A DNA stretch of 64,000 bases from Chelativorans alearensis. GTDB taxonomy: Bacteria; Pseudomonadota; Alphaproteobacteria; Rhizobiales; Rhizobiaceae. The DNA lies in NCBI RefSeq assembly GCF_010993735.1, contig NZ_WQNI01000022.1, positions 1-64,000 on the forward strand. The letters run 5' to 3'. Each line of letters begins with the position of its first letter. Positions within the stretch are counted from its first letter, which is position 1. A program made the position numbers and the translations under genes. Positions 35,088 through 44,734 of this stretch are shown here, in pieces. The notes below the pieces were generated by a model that was not told the DNA's origin, searched no databases, and saw nothing but the letters and a program-made list of their open reading frames with translations.

Positions 35088-36911
35088 ATGTGTGGAATCG
35101 TTGGCATCGTGGGGCACACGCCGGTCGCGCCCCTGATCGTTGATGCGCTGAAGCGGCTGGAATATCGCGGCTACGATTCGGCGGGCGTAGCGACCATAGA
35201 GGACGGCCGGCTCGACCGCAGGCGGGCGGAAGGCAAGCTGGTCAACCTGGAGAAGCTGCTTCACGGGGAGCCGCTCGGCGGCCTGATCGGCATCGGCCAC
35301 ACGCGCTGGGCCACCCATGGCGTTCCCAACGAGACCAACGCCCACCCGCATTTCTCCGAGGACGTCGCGATCGTCCACAACGGCATCATCGAGAATTTCG
35401 CCGAATTGCGCGCTGAGCTCGAGGCCGAAGGCTTTCACTTCACCTCCCAGACCGACACGGAGGTAGTCGCACACCTGGTAGCGCGCGAGATGCGGCGGGG
35501 AGGCAGCCCGCAAGAGGCCGCCTTTGCCGCCTTGAAGCGTCTTAATGGCGCCTTTGCTCTCGCCATCATGTTCCGCGGCGATGAGGATCTGATTGTCGGC
35601 GCGCGCAACGGCCCGCCGCTGGCCGTCGGTCATGGCGAGGGCGAGATGTATCTCGGCTCCGATGCCATAGCACTCGCGCCTTTCACCGATTCCATCACCT
35701 ATCTGGAAGACGGCGACTGGGTGGTGGTGCGGCGCTCCGGCATGGAAATCTTCGACATGTCCGGCAGCAAGGTCGAACGCCTGCGCCAGCAGTCGATCGG
35801 CACAAACCTTCTGGTCGACAAGGGCAACCACCGCCACTTCATGGAGAAGGAAATCCATGAGCAGCCGGAGGTGATCGCGCACACGCTGGCGCATTACCTG
35901 GATTTCGCCGGTGGCGGGGTAAAGGCCTTCGACACGCCCATCGACTTCGCCAGGATCGACCGTCTGGCCATCTCGGCCTGCGGCACGGCTTATCTCGCCG
36001 GTCTCGTCGGCAAATACTGGTTCGAGCGCTACGCGCGCCTGCCGGTGGACATCGACATCGCCTCCGAGTTCCGCTACCGCGAAATGCCGCTGTCGAAAGC
36101 GAGTGCGGCGCTTTTTGTCTCTCAGTCGGGCGAAACCGCCGACACGCTGGCCTCGCTGCGCTATTGCCGGAAGGAGGGCGTGCCGATCGCGACGATCGTC
36201 AATGTGCGCGATTCCACCATGGCGCGCGAGAGCGACGGTATTTTCCCGACCCTTGCCGGGCCGGAGATCGGCGTCGCCTCGACCAAGGCCTTCACCTGCC
36301 AGCTTTCCATCTTCGCCGCCCTTGCCGTGCGTGCGGGGCTGGAGCGGGGAACGCTTTCGCCGGAGGGGGCCGGGAGCCTCATACGTGCGCTGTCGGAAAC
36401 GCCGCGCTACGCCGCGCAGGCGCTCAAGCTCGAAGACCGTGTCGAGAAGGTGGCGCGCGAGCTCTCGCAGGTGCGCCATGTGCTTTATCTCGGCCGCGAT
36501 ACCAACTACCCGTTGGCCATGGAGGGGGCACTGAAGCTCAAGGAGCTCTCCTACATCCACGCCGAAGGCTATGCGGCGGGCGAACTGAAGCACGGGCCGA
36601 TCGCCCTTATCGACAAGCAGATGCCGGTGATCGTCGTCGCTCCGTGCGACCGCATCTTCGAGAAGACGGTTTCCAATATGCAGGAGGTGGCCGCGCGTGG
36701 CGGGCGCATCGTCCTGATCACGGACGAGGAGGGGGCGGCCCGCGCCTCCCTCGACAGTTTTGAGACCATCATCATGCCGACGGTGCCGGAGCTTATCGCG
36801 CCGATCGTCTATGCGCTGCCCGTGCAGATGCTGGCCTACCACACTGCCGTCGCCATGGGCACGGATGTCGACCAGCCGCGCAACCTTGCCAAGTCGGTGA
36901 CCGTGGAGTAG
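35088..36911 (+). CDS. glmS: Glutamine-fructose-6-phosphate aminotransferase
   Basis: 607 residues. It makes glucosamine-6-phosphate from fructose-6-phosphate and glutamine, the entry to peptidoglycan and lipid A sugars. N-terminal Ntn glutaminase domain with nucleophile Cys2 (MCGIVGIVG) and RGYDSAGVA; two SIS isomerase domains follow (ISACGTAYLAG, VSQSGETADTLASLRYC; LGRDTNYPLAMEGALKLKELSYIHAEGYAAGELKHGP). The C-terminus ends in DVDQPRNLAKSVTVE, the usual signature. ATG 35088 follows GAGGCGGGG. No glmS ribozyme-like sequence is seen upstream. Confidence 0.97.
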   Translation: MCGIVGIVGHTPVAPLIVDALKRLEYRGYDSAGVATIEDGRLDRRRAEGKLVNLEKLLHGEPLGGLIGIGHTRWATHGVPNETNAHPHFSEDVAIVHNGIIENFAELRAELEAEGFHFTSQTDTEVVAHLVAREMRRGGSPQEAAFAALKRLNGAFALAIMFRGDEDLIVGARNGPPLAVGHGEGEMYLGSDAIALAPFTDSITYLEDGDWVVVRRSGMEIFDMSGSKVERLRQQSIGTNLLVDKGNHRHFMEKEIHEQPEVIAHTLAHYLDFAGGGVKAFDTPIDFARIDRLAISACGTAYLAGLVGKYWFERYARLPVDIDIASEFRYREMPLSKASAALFVSQSGETADTLASLRYCRKEGVPIATIVNVRDSTMARESDGIFPTLAGPEIGVASTKAFTCQLSIFAALAVRAGLERGTLSPEGAGSLIRALSETPRYAAQALKLEDRVEKVARELSQVRHVLYLGRDTNYPLAMEGALKLKELSYIHAEGYAAGELKHGPIALIDKQMPVIVVAPCDRIFEKTVSNMQEVAARGGRIVLITDEEGAARASLDSFETIIMPTVPELIAPIVYALPVQMLAYHTAVAMGTDVDQPRNLAKSVTVE

Positions 36912-37009
36912 GTAGCGCAATCCGTCTGGACGAACGTAGTCTTCCTCGGCTAGTCTTCGCCAGTGCCGCGCCTTCCTTTCCAATCACTCGTCGTTCGAGG
37001 TCCTGCCCG

Positions 37010-37711
37010 GTGATTACCCGCGTGCGCAACTATTTTTTGACGGGCTTCGTCGTCACCGCGCCGCTGGCGATCACGGCGTATCTCGCCTGGTCCTTCGTCG
37101 GCTGGGTGGATTCCTGGGTGAAGCCTCTTATCCCCGCCCGCTACAATCCCGACAACTATCTGCCCTTTGCCGTGCCGGGCTTCGGGCTGGTTGTCGCCTT
37201 GGCGCTCATCACGCTGGTCGGTTTCCTGACCGCCAACATCATCGGCCGCACCATCGTCTCCTACGGAGAATATTTCCTCGGCCGAATGCCGCTCGTGCGC
37301 AACATCTACCGGGCGTTGAAGCAGATCCTGGAAACGGTGTTTTCCGAGCGCGCCCAGACCTTCAAGAAGGTCGGCCTCGTCGAATATCCGCGCAAGGGTC
37401 TATGGGCGCTGGTGTTCGTCGCAACGGAGGCGCGCGGCGAGGTGCGGCACCTCACCAATGGCGACGACAGCCCGACCATCGCCGTTTTCCTGCCGACGAC
37501 GCCCAATCCCACCTCCGGCTATCTTCTCTACGTGCCGAAGGACGACATCATCGAATTGGAGATGTCGGTTGAGGACGGCGCGAAGCTGGTGATCTCGGCC
37601 GGTCTCGTCGCCCCCGAATACCAGGCGCAGACCAAGGCGCTGGCCGAGGAGGCGCTGGCCGCTCAGCCGGCACGCAAGAGGCGCACCGCCTCGTCCTTGC
37701 CGAAAAGATAG
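37010..37711 (+). CDS. DUF502 membrane protein
   Basis: 233 residues with GTG start (VITRVRNYFLTG). Two membrane segments, about residues 9-30 (GFVVTAPLAITAYLAWSFVGWV) and 55-80, precede a soluble domain with IVSYGEYFLGRMPLVRNIYRALKQI and FLPTTPNPTSGYLLYVPKDDI, characteristic of DUF502. The function is unknown; plant relatives (LCV-like) exist. The last 16 codons (PARKRRTASSLPKR) overlap the 3' end of recG on the other strand by 49 bases. Confidence 0.88.
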   Translation: MITRVRNYFLTGFVVTAPLAITAYLAWSFVGWVDSWVKPLIPARYNPDNYLPFAVPGFGLVVALALITLVGFLTANIIGRTIVSYGEYFLGRMPLVRNIYRALKQILETVFSERAQTFKKVGLVEYPRKGLWALVFVATEARGEVRHLTNGDDSPTIAVFLPTTPNPTSGYLLYVPKDDIIELEMSVEDGAKLVISAGLVAPEYQAQTKALAEEALAAQPARKRRTASSLPKR

Positions 37712-39771
37712 AGCAGCACCCGCAGCGCCTTGCCGCGCTCTGAATCCAGCTCCGGATCGCGCGAAAGCACCAGCCGCGCATCGTCGCGCGCTGTCGCCAG
37801 AAGCTCGGCATGAAACTCCAGCCGCGCCACCTGGAAACCTGGGGAGCCAGACTGCCGGGTGCCCAGAAGGTCGCCTTCGCCGCGCAACCGCAGATCTTCC
37901 TCGGCAATGAGAAAGCCGTCCTCCGTCTCCCGCAGGATGGCGAGCCGGCGCTTTGCGGTTTCGCTGAGCGGCGGCTTGTAGAGGAGCACGCAGGAGGACG
38001 GCTTTTCACCGCGCCCGACGCGGCCGCGCAGCTGATGAAGCTGTGCGAGGCCAAAGCGTTCGGCGTGCTCGATGACGATGATGGTGGCGTCGGGCACGTC
38101 GACACCCACCTCGACCACCGTGGTGCCGACGAGAATGCGCGTGTCGCCTTCCTTGAAGGCGCGCATGGCCTCGTCCTTCTCACGCGCTCCCAAGCGGCCG
38201 TGGACGAGGCCGATCGCCTCGCCAAAGGCGCGCTTCAGGGCCGTGAAGCGGTCCTCGGCGGAAGTGAGCTCCACAGCCTCGGACTCTTCCACCAACGGGC
38301 ATATCCAATAGACCTTCTGACCCTCCGCGATGGCGCTCCGCAATCGCTCGATGAGTTCGTCCAGCCGGTCCGTCGGCATGGTAACCGTGCGGATGGGTTT
38401 GCGGCCGGCGGGTTTTTCCGTGAGGCGGGAGACGTCCATGTCGCCGAAGGCCGAAAGAACCAGCGTGCGCGGGATGGGGGTCGCCGTCATCACCAGCATG
38501 TCCGGCGCGTCTCCCTTGGCGCTGATGGCGAGCCGCTGGTGGACGCCGAAGCGGTGCTGCTCGTCGATCACCACCAATACGAGGTCGCGGAAGTGCACCG
38601 TTTCCTGGAACAGCGCATGCGTGCCGACGACGAAGGCGATCTCGCCCGAGGCAAGGCCGTCGAGCACGGCCTGCCTCTCGCGGCCCTTCTCGCGGCCGGT
38701 CAGGAGCGCGGCCTTCAGCCCCGCCGCCTCGGCCAGCGGCGTGATGGTCGCAAAATGCTGGCGGGCGAGCAGCTCCGTCGGCGCCATCAGCGCCGACTGG
38801 CCGCCGGCCTCGGCCGCCCGCGCCATGGCGATGAGGGCGACCACGGTCTTGCCGGCGCCGACGTCGCCCTGAAGCAGACGCAGCATGCGCTGCTCGCGCG
38901 CCAGATCGGCATGGATGTCGGCGACGGCCTGTTCCTGGGACGGGGTGAGCGTATAGGGCAGGGCAGCCTTGATGCGCGCGGTGATCGCCCCGTCGCCGGT
39001 GAGCGGCCTGCCGGCGAGCTTGTGCGTGCGCGCACGCACAAGCGCCAGCGAGAGCTGGCTGGCCAGGAACTCGTCGTAGGCGATGCGGCGCCAGGGCGCG
39101 CCCTCGGGCGAGATGTCGTCGATGCGTTGCGGGTTGTGCAGGGTCTCCAGCGCCGCACCGAGCGAGGGCAGGCCGAGGCGCTCCCGCAGCGACGGGTCCT
39201 GCCATTCCGGTAGGTCCGGCAGGCGGGCAAGCGCTCTGCCAATGGCGCGGCGCAAGACCTTGGCCGACAGTCCCGCCGTGAGCGGGTAGACCGGCTCCAG
39301 CGGCGGCAGGGCCTCGGCCTCCGCCACCGGCACGATATAATCCGGGTGGACCATGGAAGGCCGGCCGTTGAACCATTCCATGCGGCCGGAGACCAACACC
39401 TCCGCCCCTACAGGAAGCTGCCGCTCCAGATAGGCCTGGTGAGCGTGGAAGAAGGTGAGGGCGATCTCTCCCGTGTCGTCGAAGGCGAAGACGCGGTAGG
39501 GCACGTTCTTCTTGCCGCGCGGGGCGGGCTGATGGCGATCGACCGTGAGCGCCAGCGTGACAACCGCCCCCTGCGGCGCAAGAGCAACGCCCGGCCTGTT
39601 CGTGCGGTCGATGAGCGAATGCGGCAATACGAACAACAGGTCGCCGACGCGCAACGGGCGCGAGGTAAGATCGGCCGGCACGACATTGGCGATGAGGCCG
39701 GCGACCTTGTCGCCGACCCCTTCAAGGCTCGTTGCCGGCGCAAACAGCGGATCGAGAAGCGAGGGGCGCAT
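37663..39771 (-). CDS. recG: ATP-dependent DNA helicase RecG
   Basis: 702 residues. RecG drives fork regression and branch migration in DNA repair. An N-terminal wedge/OB domain (VGDLLFVLPHSLIDR ... VLVSGRMEWFNGRP) precedes the superfamily 2 helicase motor: Walker A GDVGAGKTVVA, DEQH box in VVIDEQHRFGV, TATPIPRTL, and the motif VVEVGVDVPDATIIVIEHAERFGLAQLHQLRGRVGR. ATG 39771 gives MRPSLLDPLF; the frame is open upstream to 39930 without a plausible start. It is divergent from sdhE. Confidence 0.96.
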   Translation of the reverse strand: MRPSLLDPLFAPATSLEGVGDKVAGLIANVVPADLTSRPLRVGDLLFVLPHSLIDRTNRPGVALAPQGAVVTLALTVDRHQPAPRGKKNVPYRVFAFDDTGEIALTFFHAHQAYLERQLPVGAEVLVSGRMEWFNGRPSMVHPDYIVPVAEAEALPPLEPVYPLTAGLSAKVLRRAIGRALARLPDLPEWQDPSLRERLGLPSLGAALETLHNPQRIDDISPEGAPWRRIAYDEFLASQLSLALVRARTHKLAGRPLTGDGAITARIKAALPYTLTPSQEQAVADIHADLAREQRMLRLLQGDVGAGKTVVALIAMARAAEAGGQSALMAPTELLARQHFATITPLAEAAGLKAALLTGREKGRERQAVLDGLASGEIAFVVGTHALFQETVHFRDLVLVVIDEQHRFGVHQRLAISAKGDAPDMLVMTATPIPRTLVLSAFGDMDVSRLTEKPAGRKPIRTVTMPTDRLDELIERLRSAIAEGQKVYWICPLVEESEAVELTSAEDRFTALKRAFGEAIGLVHGRLGAREKDEAMRAFKEGDTRILVGTTVVEVGVDVPDATIIVIEHAERFGLAQLHQLRGRVGRGEKPSSCVLLYKPPLSETAKRRLAILRETEDGFLIAEEDLRLRGEGDLLGTRQSGSPGFQVARLEFHAELLATARDDARLVLSRDPELDSERGKALRVLLYLFGKDEAVRLLRAG

Positions 39772-39863
39772 GAATGTCAGCTTATGGAACAAAAGGAGCC
39801 GCGCAAGGCTGACAGCGCCGTTGTCACACGCTATATGCGCCTCGCAGACCGAAAGGCACGACG

Positions 39864-40154
39864 ATGACCGGAACCACCCGCTCCAGCGCCGACCTCGAGC
39901 CACGCAGGCGCCGCGCGCTCGTTCGCGCATGGCGGCGCGGCATGCGCGAGATGGACCTGGTGCTGGGCGGCTTCGCCGACCGGCACATCGGCGCGCTGTC
40001 GGACGCCGAGCTTGAGGCGTTCGAGGCGCTTCTGGAGGTTCCGGACAATACGCTTCTCACCTGGGTGACGGGGGAGAAGACCGTGCCCACGCCTTACGAC
40101 ACCGACCTTTTCGCGCGGCTGCGTGCCTCCTGCGCGGTCCCGCCCACCACCTGA
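39864..40154 (+). CDS. sdhE: Succinate dehydrogenase assembly factor SdhE
   Basis: 96 residues of the SdhE/SDHAF2 family, which helps attach FAD to the succinate dehydrogenase flavoprotein. Motif RGMREMDLVLGGFADRHIGAL (the family RGxxExD/ LxxF pattern) and ALLEVPDNTLLTWVTGE are clear. The first 20 residues are Arg-rich. Its place between recG and mfd is common in rhizobia. The stop lies 13 bases before the mfd start, so the two are probably co-transcribed. Confidence 0.92.
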   Translation: MTGTTRSSADLEPRRRRALVRAWRRGMREMDLVLGGFADRHIGALSDAELEAFEALLEVPDNTLLTWVTGEKTVPTPYDTDLFARLRASCAVPPTT

Positions 40155-40167
40155 TACGGCGCGAACA

Positions 40168-43100
40168 ATGACAGACCTGATCGATCCCATCGGCGTTGCC
40201 CGCGGCCGAAACGGTCCCGTGACCGTCGACGGCGTTGCCGATGGCTTTGAAGCTTTCGCGCTGGCGCGGATTTCGGCCGAGATCGCGCCTGAAGGGCCGC
40301 TCGTCTTCGTGCTGCGCGACGGGCAGCGCTTGCCGGCGGTCGCCGAGGCGCTGCGCTTTGCCGCCCCCGGCCTGCCGCTTCTCGAGCTGCCGGCCTGGGA
40401 CTGCCTGCCCTATGACCGCGTCTCGCCAGGCACGGACACCGCCGCGCGCCGGCTCGATGCGCTGGCGGCCATGGCCGCGCTCAGGCAAAAGCCGCACCGC
40501 GCCGTGGTGCTGGTCAGCGCCAACGCGCTTCTGCAGCGCATGCCGCCGGCCGAGCACATTAAGGCGCAGGGGCTTCGCGCCAGGCCCGGCAACCAGGTGG
40601 ACATGGAAGTGCTGATCGGGCAGCTCGAAAAGGGCGGCTTCGAGCGTGTGCCGACGGTACGCGATGTCGGCCAGTTTGCCGTGCGCGGCGGCATCCTCGA
40701 TCTCTTCGCGCCGGGCTGGGAGGAGGCGCTCAGGCTCGATTTCTTCGGCGATACGCTGGAATCGGTACGCGCCTTCGACGTGGCGAGCCAGCGCACCACG
40801 GGGCAGCGGGGCGGCATGTCGCTGCAGGCGATGAGCGAGGTGACGCTGACGCCGGAGACCATCAGCCGCTTCCGCCGCAACTATATCGAGGCCTTCGGCG
40901 CGCCCTCGCGCGACGACGCGCTTTATGCCGCCGTTTCGGAAGGCCGGCGCTTTGCCGGGATGGAGCACTGGCTGCCGCTCTTCCACGACCGGCTGGAGAC
41001 CCTGTTCGACTATCTGCCGGAGGCGCCGGTCGTCTTCGACCATCTGGCGAAGGAGGCGCTCGGCGAGCGCCATGCGCTGATCCTCGACCACTACGAGGCG
41101 CGCCTGCGGCAGGCCTCGGGGGAGCGACTTGGCGAGGCGGTGCCCTATAAGCCGGTGGAGCCGCAACGGCTCTACCTCGACACGGAGGAGGTGGCGCAGG
41201 CGGCAGAAGCGCGCGGCCTTATCCGCCTCACCCCGTTTGCCAGCCCGGATGAGGGAAGCGGGATCGTCAAGCATGCGGGCTCGCATGCCGGACACAACTT
41301 CGCCGAGGAGCGCGCCGACCCCAACGCCAATGTGTTCGACCATGTGGTCAAGCACATCGGCGGCCTGAGGGCAGGGGGCAGGCATGTGCTGATCGCCGGC
41401 TGGAGCGAGGGCTCGGCGGAGCGGCTCGGCCAGATCCTCGCCGAGCACGGGCTGGGCAATGTGGTCCGCGTCGACAACCTGAACGGGCTCGCCGGGCTGC
41501 GCGAGGGGCAGGCGGGGCTTGGCGTCCTGCCGTTGGAGACGGGCTTCGAGACGCAGCGCTTCGCCGTCGTCGCCGAGCAAGACATTCTGGGTGACCGCCT
41601 CGTGCGGCGCTCCACCCGCCGCAAGAAGGCGGCCGACTTCATCTCCGAGGTCAACGCGCTTTCGGCGGGCGACATCGTCGTCCACGCCGACCACGGCATC
41701 GGCCGCTTCATCGGCCTCAGAACCATAGAGGCGGCAGGCGCCCCGCACGAGTGCCTGGAACTGCGCTATGCGGGCGAGGACCGGCTGTTCCTGCCGGTGG
41801 AGAACATCGAGCTTCTGTCGCGCTATGGCTCCGACGCGGCCGAAACGGTGCTCGACAAGCTGGGCGGTGTCGCCTGGCAGTCGCGCAAGGCGAAGCTCAA
41901 GAAGCGCCTGCTGGAGATGGCGGGCCAGCTCATCCAGCTTGCCGCCGAGCGGCAGATGCGGCCGGGCGCCAAACTCCTGCCGCCCGACGGGCTTTACGGC
42001 GAGTTCGCCGCCCGTTTCCCCTATGACGAGACCGACGATCAGCAGGGCGCCATCGATGCCATCCTGGAGGACCTGAGCGCCGGACGGCCGATGGACCGGC
42101 TGGTGTGCGGCGATGTCGGCTTCGGCAAGACCGAGGTGGCGCTGCGGGCGGCGTTCATCGCCGCGATGGAGGGGTTCCAGGTGGCCGTGGTGGTGCCGAC
42201 GACGCTTTTGGCGCGCCAGCACCACAAGACCTTCCGCGAACGCTTCGCCGGGCTGCCGGTGCGCGTGCGGCAGGCCTCGCGGCTGGTCGGCTCGAAGGAG
42301 CTGGCGGAGACCAAGAAGGGCATTGCCGACGGCACGGTGGACATCGTCGTGGGCACGCACGCGCTGCTCGGCGCCTCGGTCGGCTTCAAGAACCTCGGCC
42401 TTCTCATCATCGACGAGGAGCAGCATTTCGGCGTCAAGCACAAGGAGCGGCTGAAGGAGCTGAAGTCGGACGTGCATGTGCTGACGCTGTCGGCAACGCC
42501 CATCCCGCGCACCCTGCAGCTCGCGTTGACGGGGGTGCGCGAACTCTCGCTGATCGCCACACCGCCGGTCGACCGCATGGCCGTGCGCACCTTCATCTCG
42601 CCCTTCGACCCGCTGGTCATCCGCGAGACGCTTTTGCGCGAACGCTATCGCGGCGGGCAGAGCTTCTACGTGGTGCCGCGCATTTCCGACCTTGCGGAGG
42701 TGCGCGAGTTCCTGGCCGCCGAGGTGCCGGAACTGAAGGTGGCGACCGCCCATGGCCAGCTTGCGCCGGGCGAGCTCGACGACATCATGAACGCCTTCTA
42801 CGACGGGCAGTACGACGTGCTGCTGTCGACCACCATCGTCGAATCCGGGCTCGACATCCCGACCGCCAACACGCTGATCGTTCACCGTTCCGACATGTTC
42901 GGCCTGGCGCAGCTCTATCAGCTTCGCGGCCGCGTCGGCCGCTCCAAGGTGCGCGCCTATGCGCTGTTCACGCTGCCGGCCAACAAGACCCTGACGCCGA
43001 CGGCCGAACGGCGGCTGAAGGTGCTTCAGTCGCTCGACACGCTGGGCGCCGGTTTCCAGCTTGCCAGCCACGACCTCGACATCCGCGGCGCCGGCAACCT

Positions 43101-43674
43101 TCTGGGCGAGGAGCAGTCGGGGCACATCAAGGAGGTGGGCTACGAGCTCTACCAGCAGATGCTGGAGGAAGCGGTGGCCGAACTACGCGGCACGGGCGAG
43201 GCGGCCGACACCGGCTGGTCGCCGCAGATCACCGTTGGGACAGCGGTCATGATCCCCGAACACTACGTGCCCGACCTGCAGCTTCGCCTCGGGCTCTACC
43301 GGCGGCTCGGCGAACTGGAGACGCCGGAGGAGATCGACGGTTTTGGCGCCGAGCTGATCGACCGCTTCGGTCCGCTGCCCGAAGAGGTGCAGCACCTCCT
43401 GAAGATCGTCTTCATCAAGGCGCTGTGCCGGCGCGCCAATGTGGAGAAGCTCGATGCCGGGCCGAAGGGCGTGGTCATCGCCTTCCGCAACCAGAATTTC
43501 GCCGAGCCGACCGAACTGGTGCGCTTCATCGGCGAGCAGGGGCAGCTAGCCAAGATCCGGCCGGACCAGAGCGTGCTCTTCGTGCGCGACTGGCCGACGG
43601 CAGCAAAGCGGCTCGCCGGGGCGGCGACGATCATGACGCAGCTCGTGCGACTGGCGGAGAAGAAGGCGGCTTGA
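40168..43674 (+). CDS. mfd: Transcription-repair coupling factor Mfd
   Basis: 1168 residues. Mfd removes RNA polymerase stalled at DNA damage and recruits UvrA. N-terminal UvrB-homology region (LPLLELPAWDCLPYDRVSPG, QRMPPAEHI), RNA-polymerase-interaction (CarD-like) domain (GDIVVHADHGIGRFIGLRTI), helicase motor with Walker A GDVGFGKTEVALRAA, DEEQ in IIDEEQHFGVKHKERL, SATPIPRTLQ and the TRG motif region, and a C-terminal D7 domain. ATG 40168 gives MTDLIDP. Full length for the family. Confidence 0.97.
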   Translation: MTDLIDPIGVARGRNGPVTVDGVADGFEAFALARISAEIAPEGPLVFVLRDGQRLPAVAEALRFAAPGLPLLELPAWDCLPYDRVSPGTDTAARRLDALAAMAALRQKPHRAVVLVSANALLQRMPPAEHIKAQGLRARPGNQVDMEVLIGQLEKGGFERVPTVRDVGQFAVRGGILDLFAPGWEEALRLDFFGDTLESVRAFDVASQRTTGQRGGMSLQAMSEVTLTPETISRFRRNYIEAFGAPSRDDALYAAVSEGRRFAGMEHWLPLFHDRLETLFDYLPEAPVVFDHLAKEALGERHALILDHYEARLRQASGERLGEAVPYKPVEPQRLYLDTEEVAQAAEARGLIRLTPFASPDEGSGIVKHAGSHAGHNFAEERADPNANVFDHVVKHIGGLRAGGRHVLIAGWSEGSAERLGQILAEHGLGNVVRVDNLNGLAGLREGQAGLGVLPLETGFETQRFAVVAEQDILGDRLVRRSTRRKKAADFISEVNALSAGDIVVHADHGIGRFIGLRTIEAAGAPHECLELRYAGEDRLFLPVENIELLSRYGSDAAETVLDKLGGVAWQSRKAKLKKRLLEMAGQLIQLAAERQMRPGAKLLPPDGLYGEFAARFPYDETDDQQGAIDAILEDLSAGRPMDRLVCGDVGFGKTEVALRAAFIAAMEGFQVAVVVPTTLLARQHHKTFRERFAGLPVRVRQASRLVGSKELAETKKGIADGTVDIVVGTHALLGASVGFKNLGLLIIDEEQHFGVKHKERLKELKSDVHVLTLSATPIPRTLQLALTGVRELSLIATPPVDRMAVRTFISPFDPLVIRETLLRERYRGGQSFYVVPRISDLAEVREFLAAEVPELKVATAHGQLAPGELDDIMNAFYDGQYDVLLSTTIVESGLDIPTANTLIVHRSDMFGLAQLYQLRGRVGRSKVRAYALFTLPANKTLTPTAERRLKVLQSLDTLGAGFQLASHDLDIRGAGNLLGEEQSGHIKEVGYELYQQMLEEAVAELRGTGEAADTGWSPQITVGTAVMIPEHYVPDLQLRLGLYRRLGELETPEEIDGFGAELIDRFGPLPEEVQHLLKIVFIKALCRRANVEKLDAGPKGVVIAFRNQNFAEPTELVRFIGEQGQLAKIRPDQSVLFVRDWPTAAKRLAGAATIMTQLVRLAEKKAA

Positions 43675-44238
43675 GCATCCCTTTCCCTCCCTCTTGCTGG
43701 GAGGGGAGGCGCGAGCGTTACGCCTTTCCTGACGAAGGACGTGCTTATCCGTTGCCGCGCGGGGTTTGCCCGCCGGGCTATGTCAAAGAACGTGGGAAGC
43801 GGGGCGCGTTGTCCGAGCCACTCAATTTTTTTTTAAGGCGCGTCCAACGCGCCCCGCCGGAGGCTGTCCCGACGGTCGGCCGGTCACTTGGGCTCCCGTT
43901 CTTCCCGGCTGCACCCAATTACGGGGTGGTCTTAGCCGGGCCGAACAAAAGCCCTAGCGGCTTCTCCGCAATGCCGGCAACGCAGGCTCTCGCCCAACGC
44001 TCCCGGCACCGCCGGCCTTTCGCGGGCCCTCTGGCCTGCGGGCACCGGTGCACCGCAGGGCGAGGTCTCCGCCGCCCTCCCGAACACCCGGTGCGCATCC
44101 GGTTCCCGCAAGAGCGATGGGGAGGATTGTAAGGGCAGGCTGGGGAGGGGGGCGTATTTTTCCGCGAAAAAAGTTTGCAGGTTGTTTGGAATCAATGGGT
44201 TGTCGGGAAAAATGGTCGAAATTTATCCCCGCCATGCC
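43675..44238. other. Gene-free GC-rich region, probable dispersed non-coding repeat
   Basis: 564 bases downstream of mfd with no supported gene; the frames that stay open are Arg/Pro/Gly-rich on both strands. It opens with a hairpin (CCCTCCC...GGGAGGG, about 43685-43707). A long inverted repeat follows: GGGGCGCGTTG (near 43801) pairs with CAACGCGCCCC (ending near 43854), flanking a run of nine Ts. The part 43930-44135 resembles, from memory, sequence found again and again between rhizobial genes and often mis-annotated as short hypothetical proteins. Nature unknown. Confidence 0.4.
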
Positions 44239-44637
44239 TCAATCCAGAAGGACGAGCACAAGGCTCACGAGGCCGAAAACCGCTCCCATGGCGCCCAGGA
44301 TGACGGACCAGAGTGCCAGCCATGCGGGAATCCAGACGGCCGGGCTATTCGAATCGAGATACCACCGAAACTGTCCCAGCTTTCCGGCCCTTGCCAGCGA
44401 GAATTCATAGGTTTGATCGAACATGACGCCGAGGTCGAGGCGTGTGTCGAGATCCATCTCGATGACGTTCTCGTCCTCCGCGCCCAGGACCGACACGTAG
44501 CAGGAATAGCCGTTCGCCGACAGTTTGGCGACGTCGTGGCGGCCTATGCCATTGCGGTGTTTCCTGTGAACGCGAACGACATCTCGCGCCGTATCGGGCA
44601 GACGCGCCTTGGCGACCCGCAGTTCGACCGTGCCCAT
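44239..44637 (-). CDS. Small C-terminally anchored membrane protein, unknown
   Basis: 132 residues. The N-terminal part (MGTVELRVAKARLPDTARDVVRVHRKHRNGIGRHDVAKLSANGYSCYVSVLG) looks soluble and basic, the middle has LDTRLDLGVMFDQTYEFSLARAG, and the last 30 residues are a membrane segment (LWSVILGAMGAVFGLVSLVLVLL) that ends the protein. No family recognised. AGGGATAG before ATG 44637 is a fair ribosome site. It stands alone between the gene-free region and the FrnE-like gene. Confidence 0.65.
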   Translation of the reverse strand: MGTVELRVAKARLPDTARDVVRVHRKHRNGIGRHDVAKLSANGYSCYVSVLGAEDENVIEMDLDTRLDLGVMFDQTYEFSLARAGKLGQFRWYLDSNSPAVWIPAWLALWSVILGAMGAVFGLVSLVLVLLD

Positions 44638-44734
44638 CTATCCCTGCTTCCCGCTCAGCTTCATGGACCGTAGGTAGCTGGCATGCCGAAACAATGCAAC
44701 CCTGCGTAGCTGGCGATGCTGGCGGACGCTCGCC

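Noticed and set aside
34953-36983. Minus-strand frame opposite glmS
   Set aside because: Antisense shadow; glmS on the plus strand has every expected motif.
40057-43125. Open frame of about 1000 codons on the minus strand opposite mfd
   Set aside because: It is antisense to a complete mfd gene, has a His/Arg/Gly-rich composition without domains, and arises from GC-rich codon bias.
43766-43957. Small protein frames in the gene-free block after mfd
   Set aside because: Arg/Gly/Pro-rich, overlapping frames on both strands, no ribosome sites; treated as phantom frames.
43675-44238. RNase P RNA, tmRNA or SRP RNA in the gene-free block
   Set aside because: The conserved core strings of these RNAs are not present.
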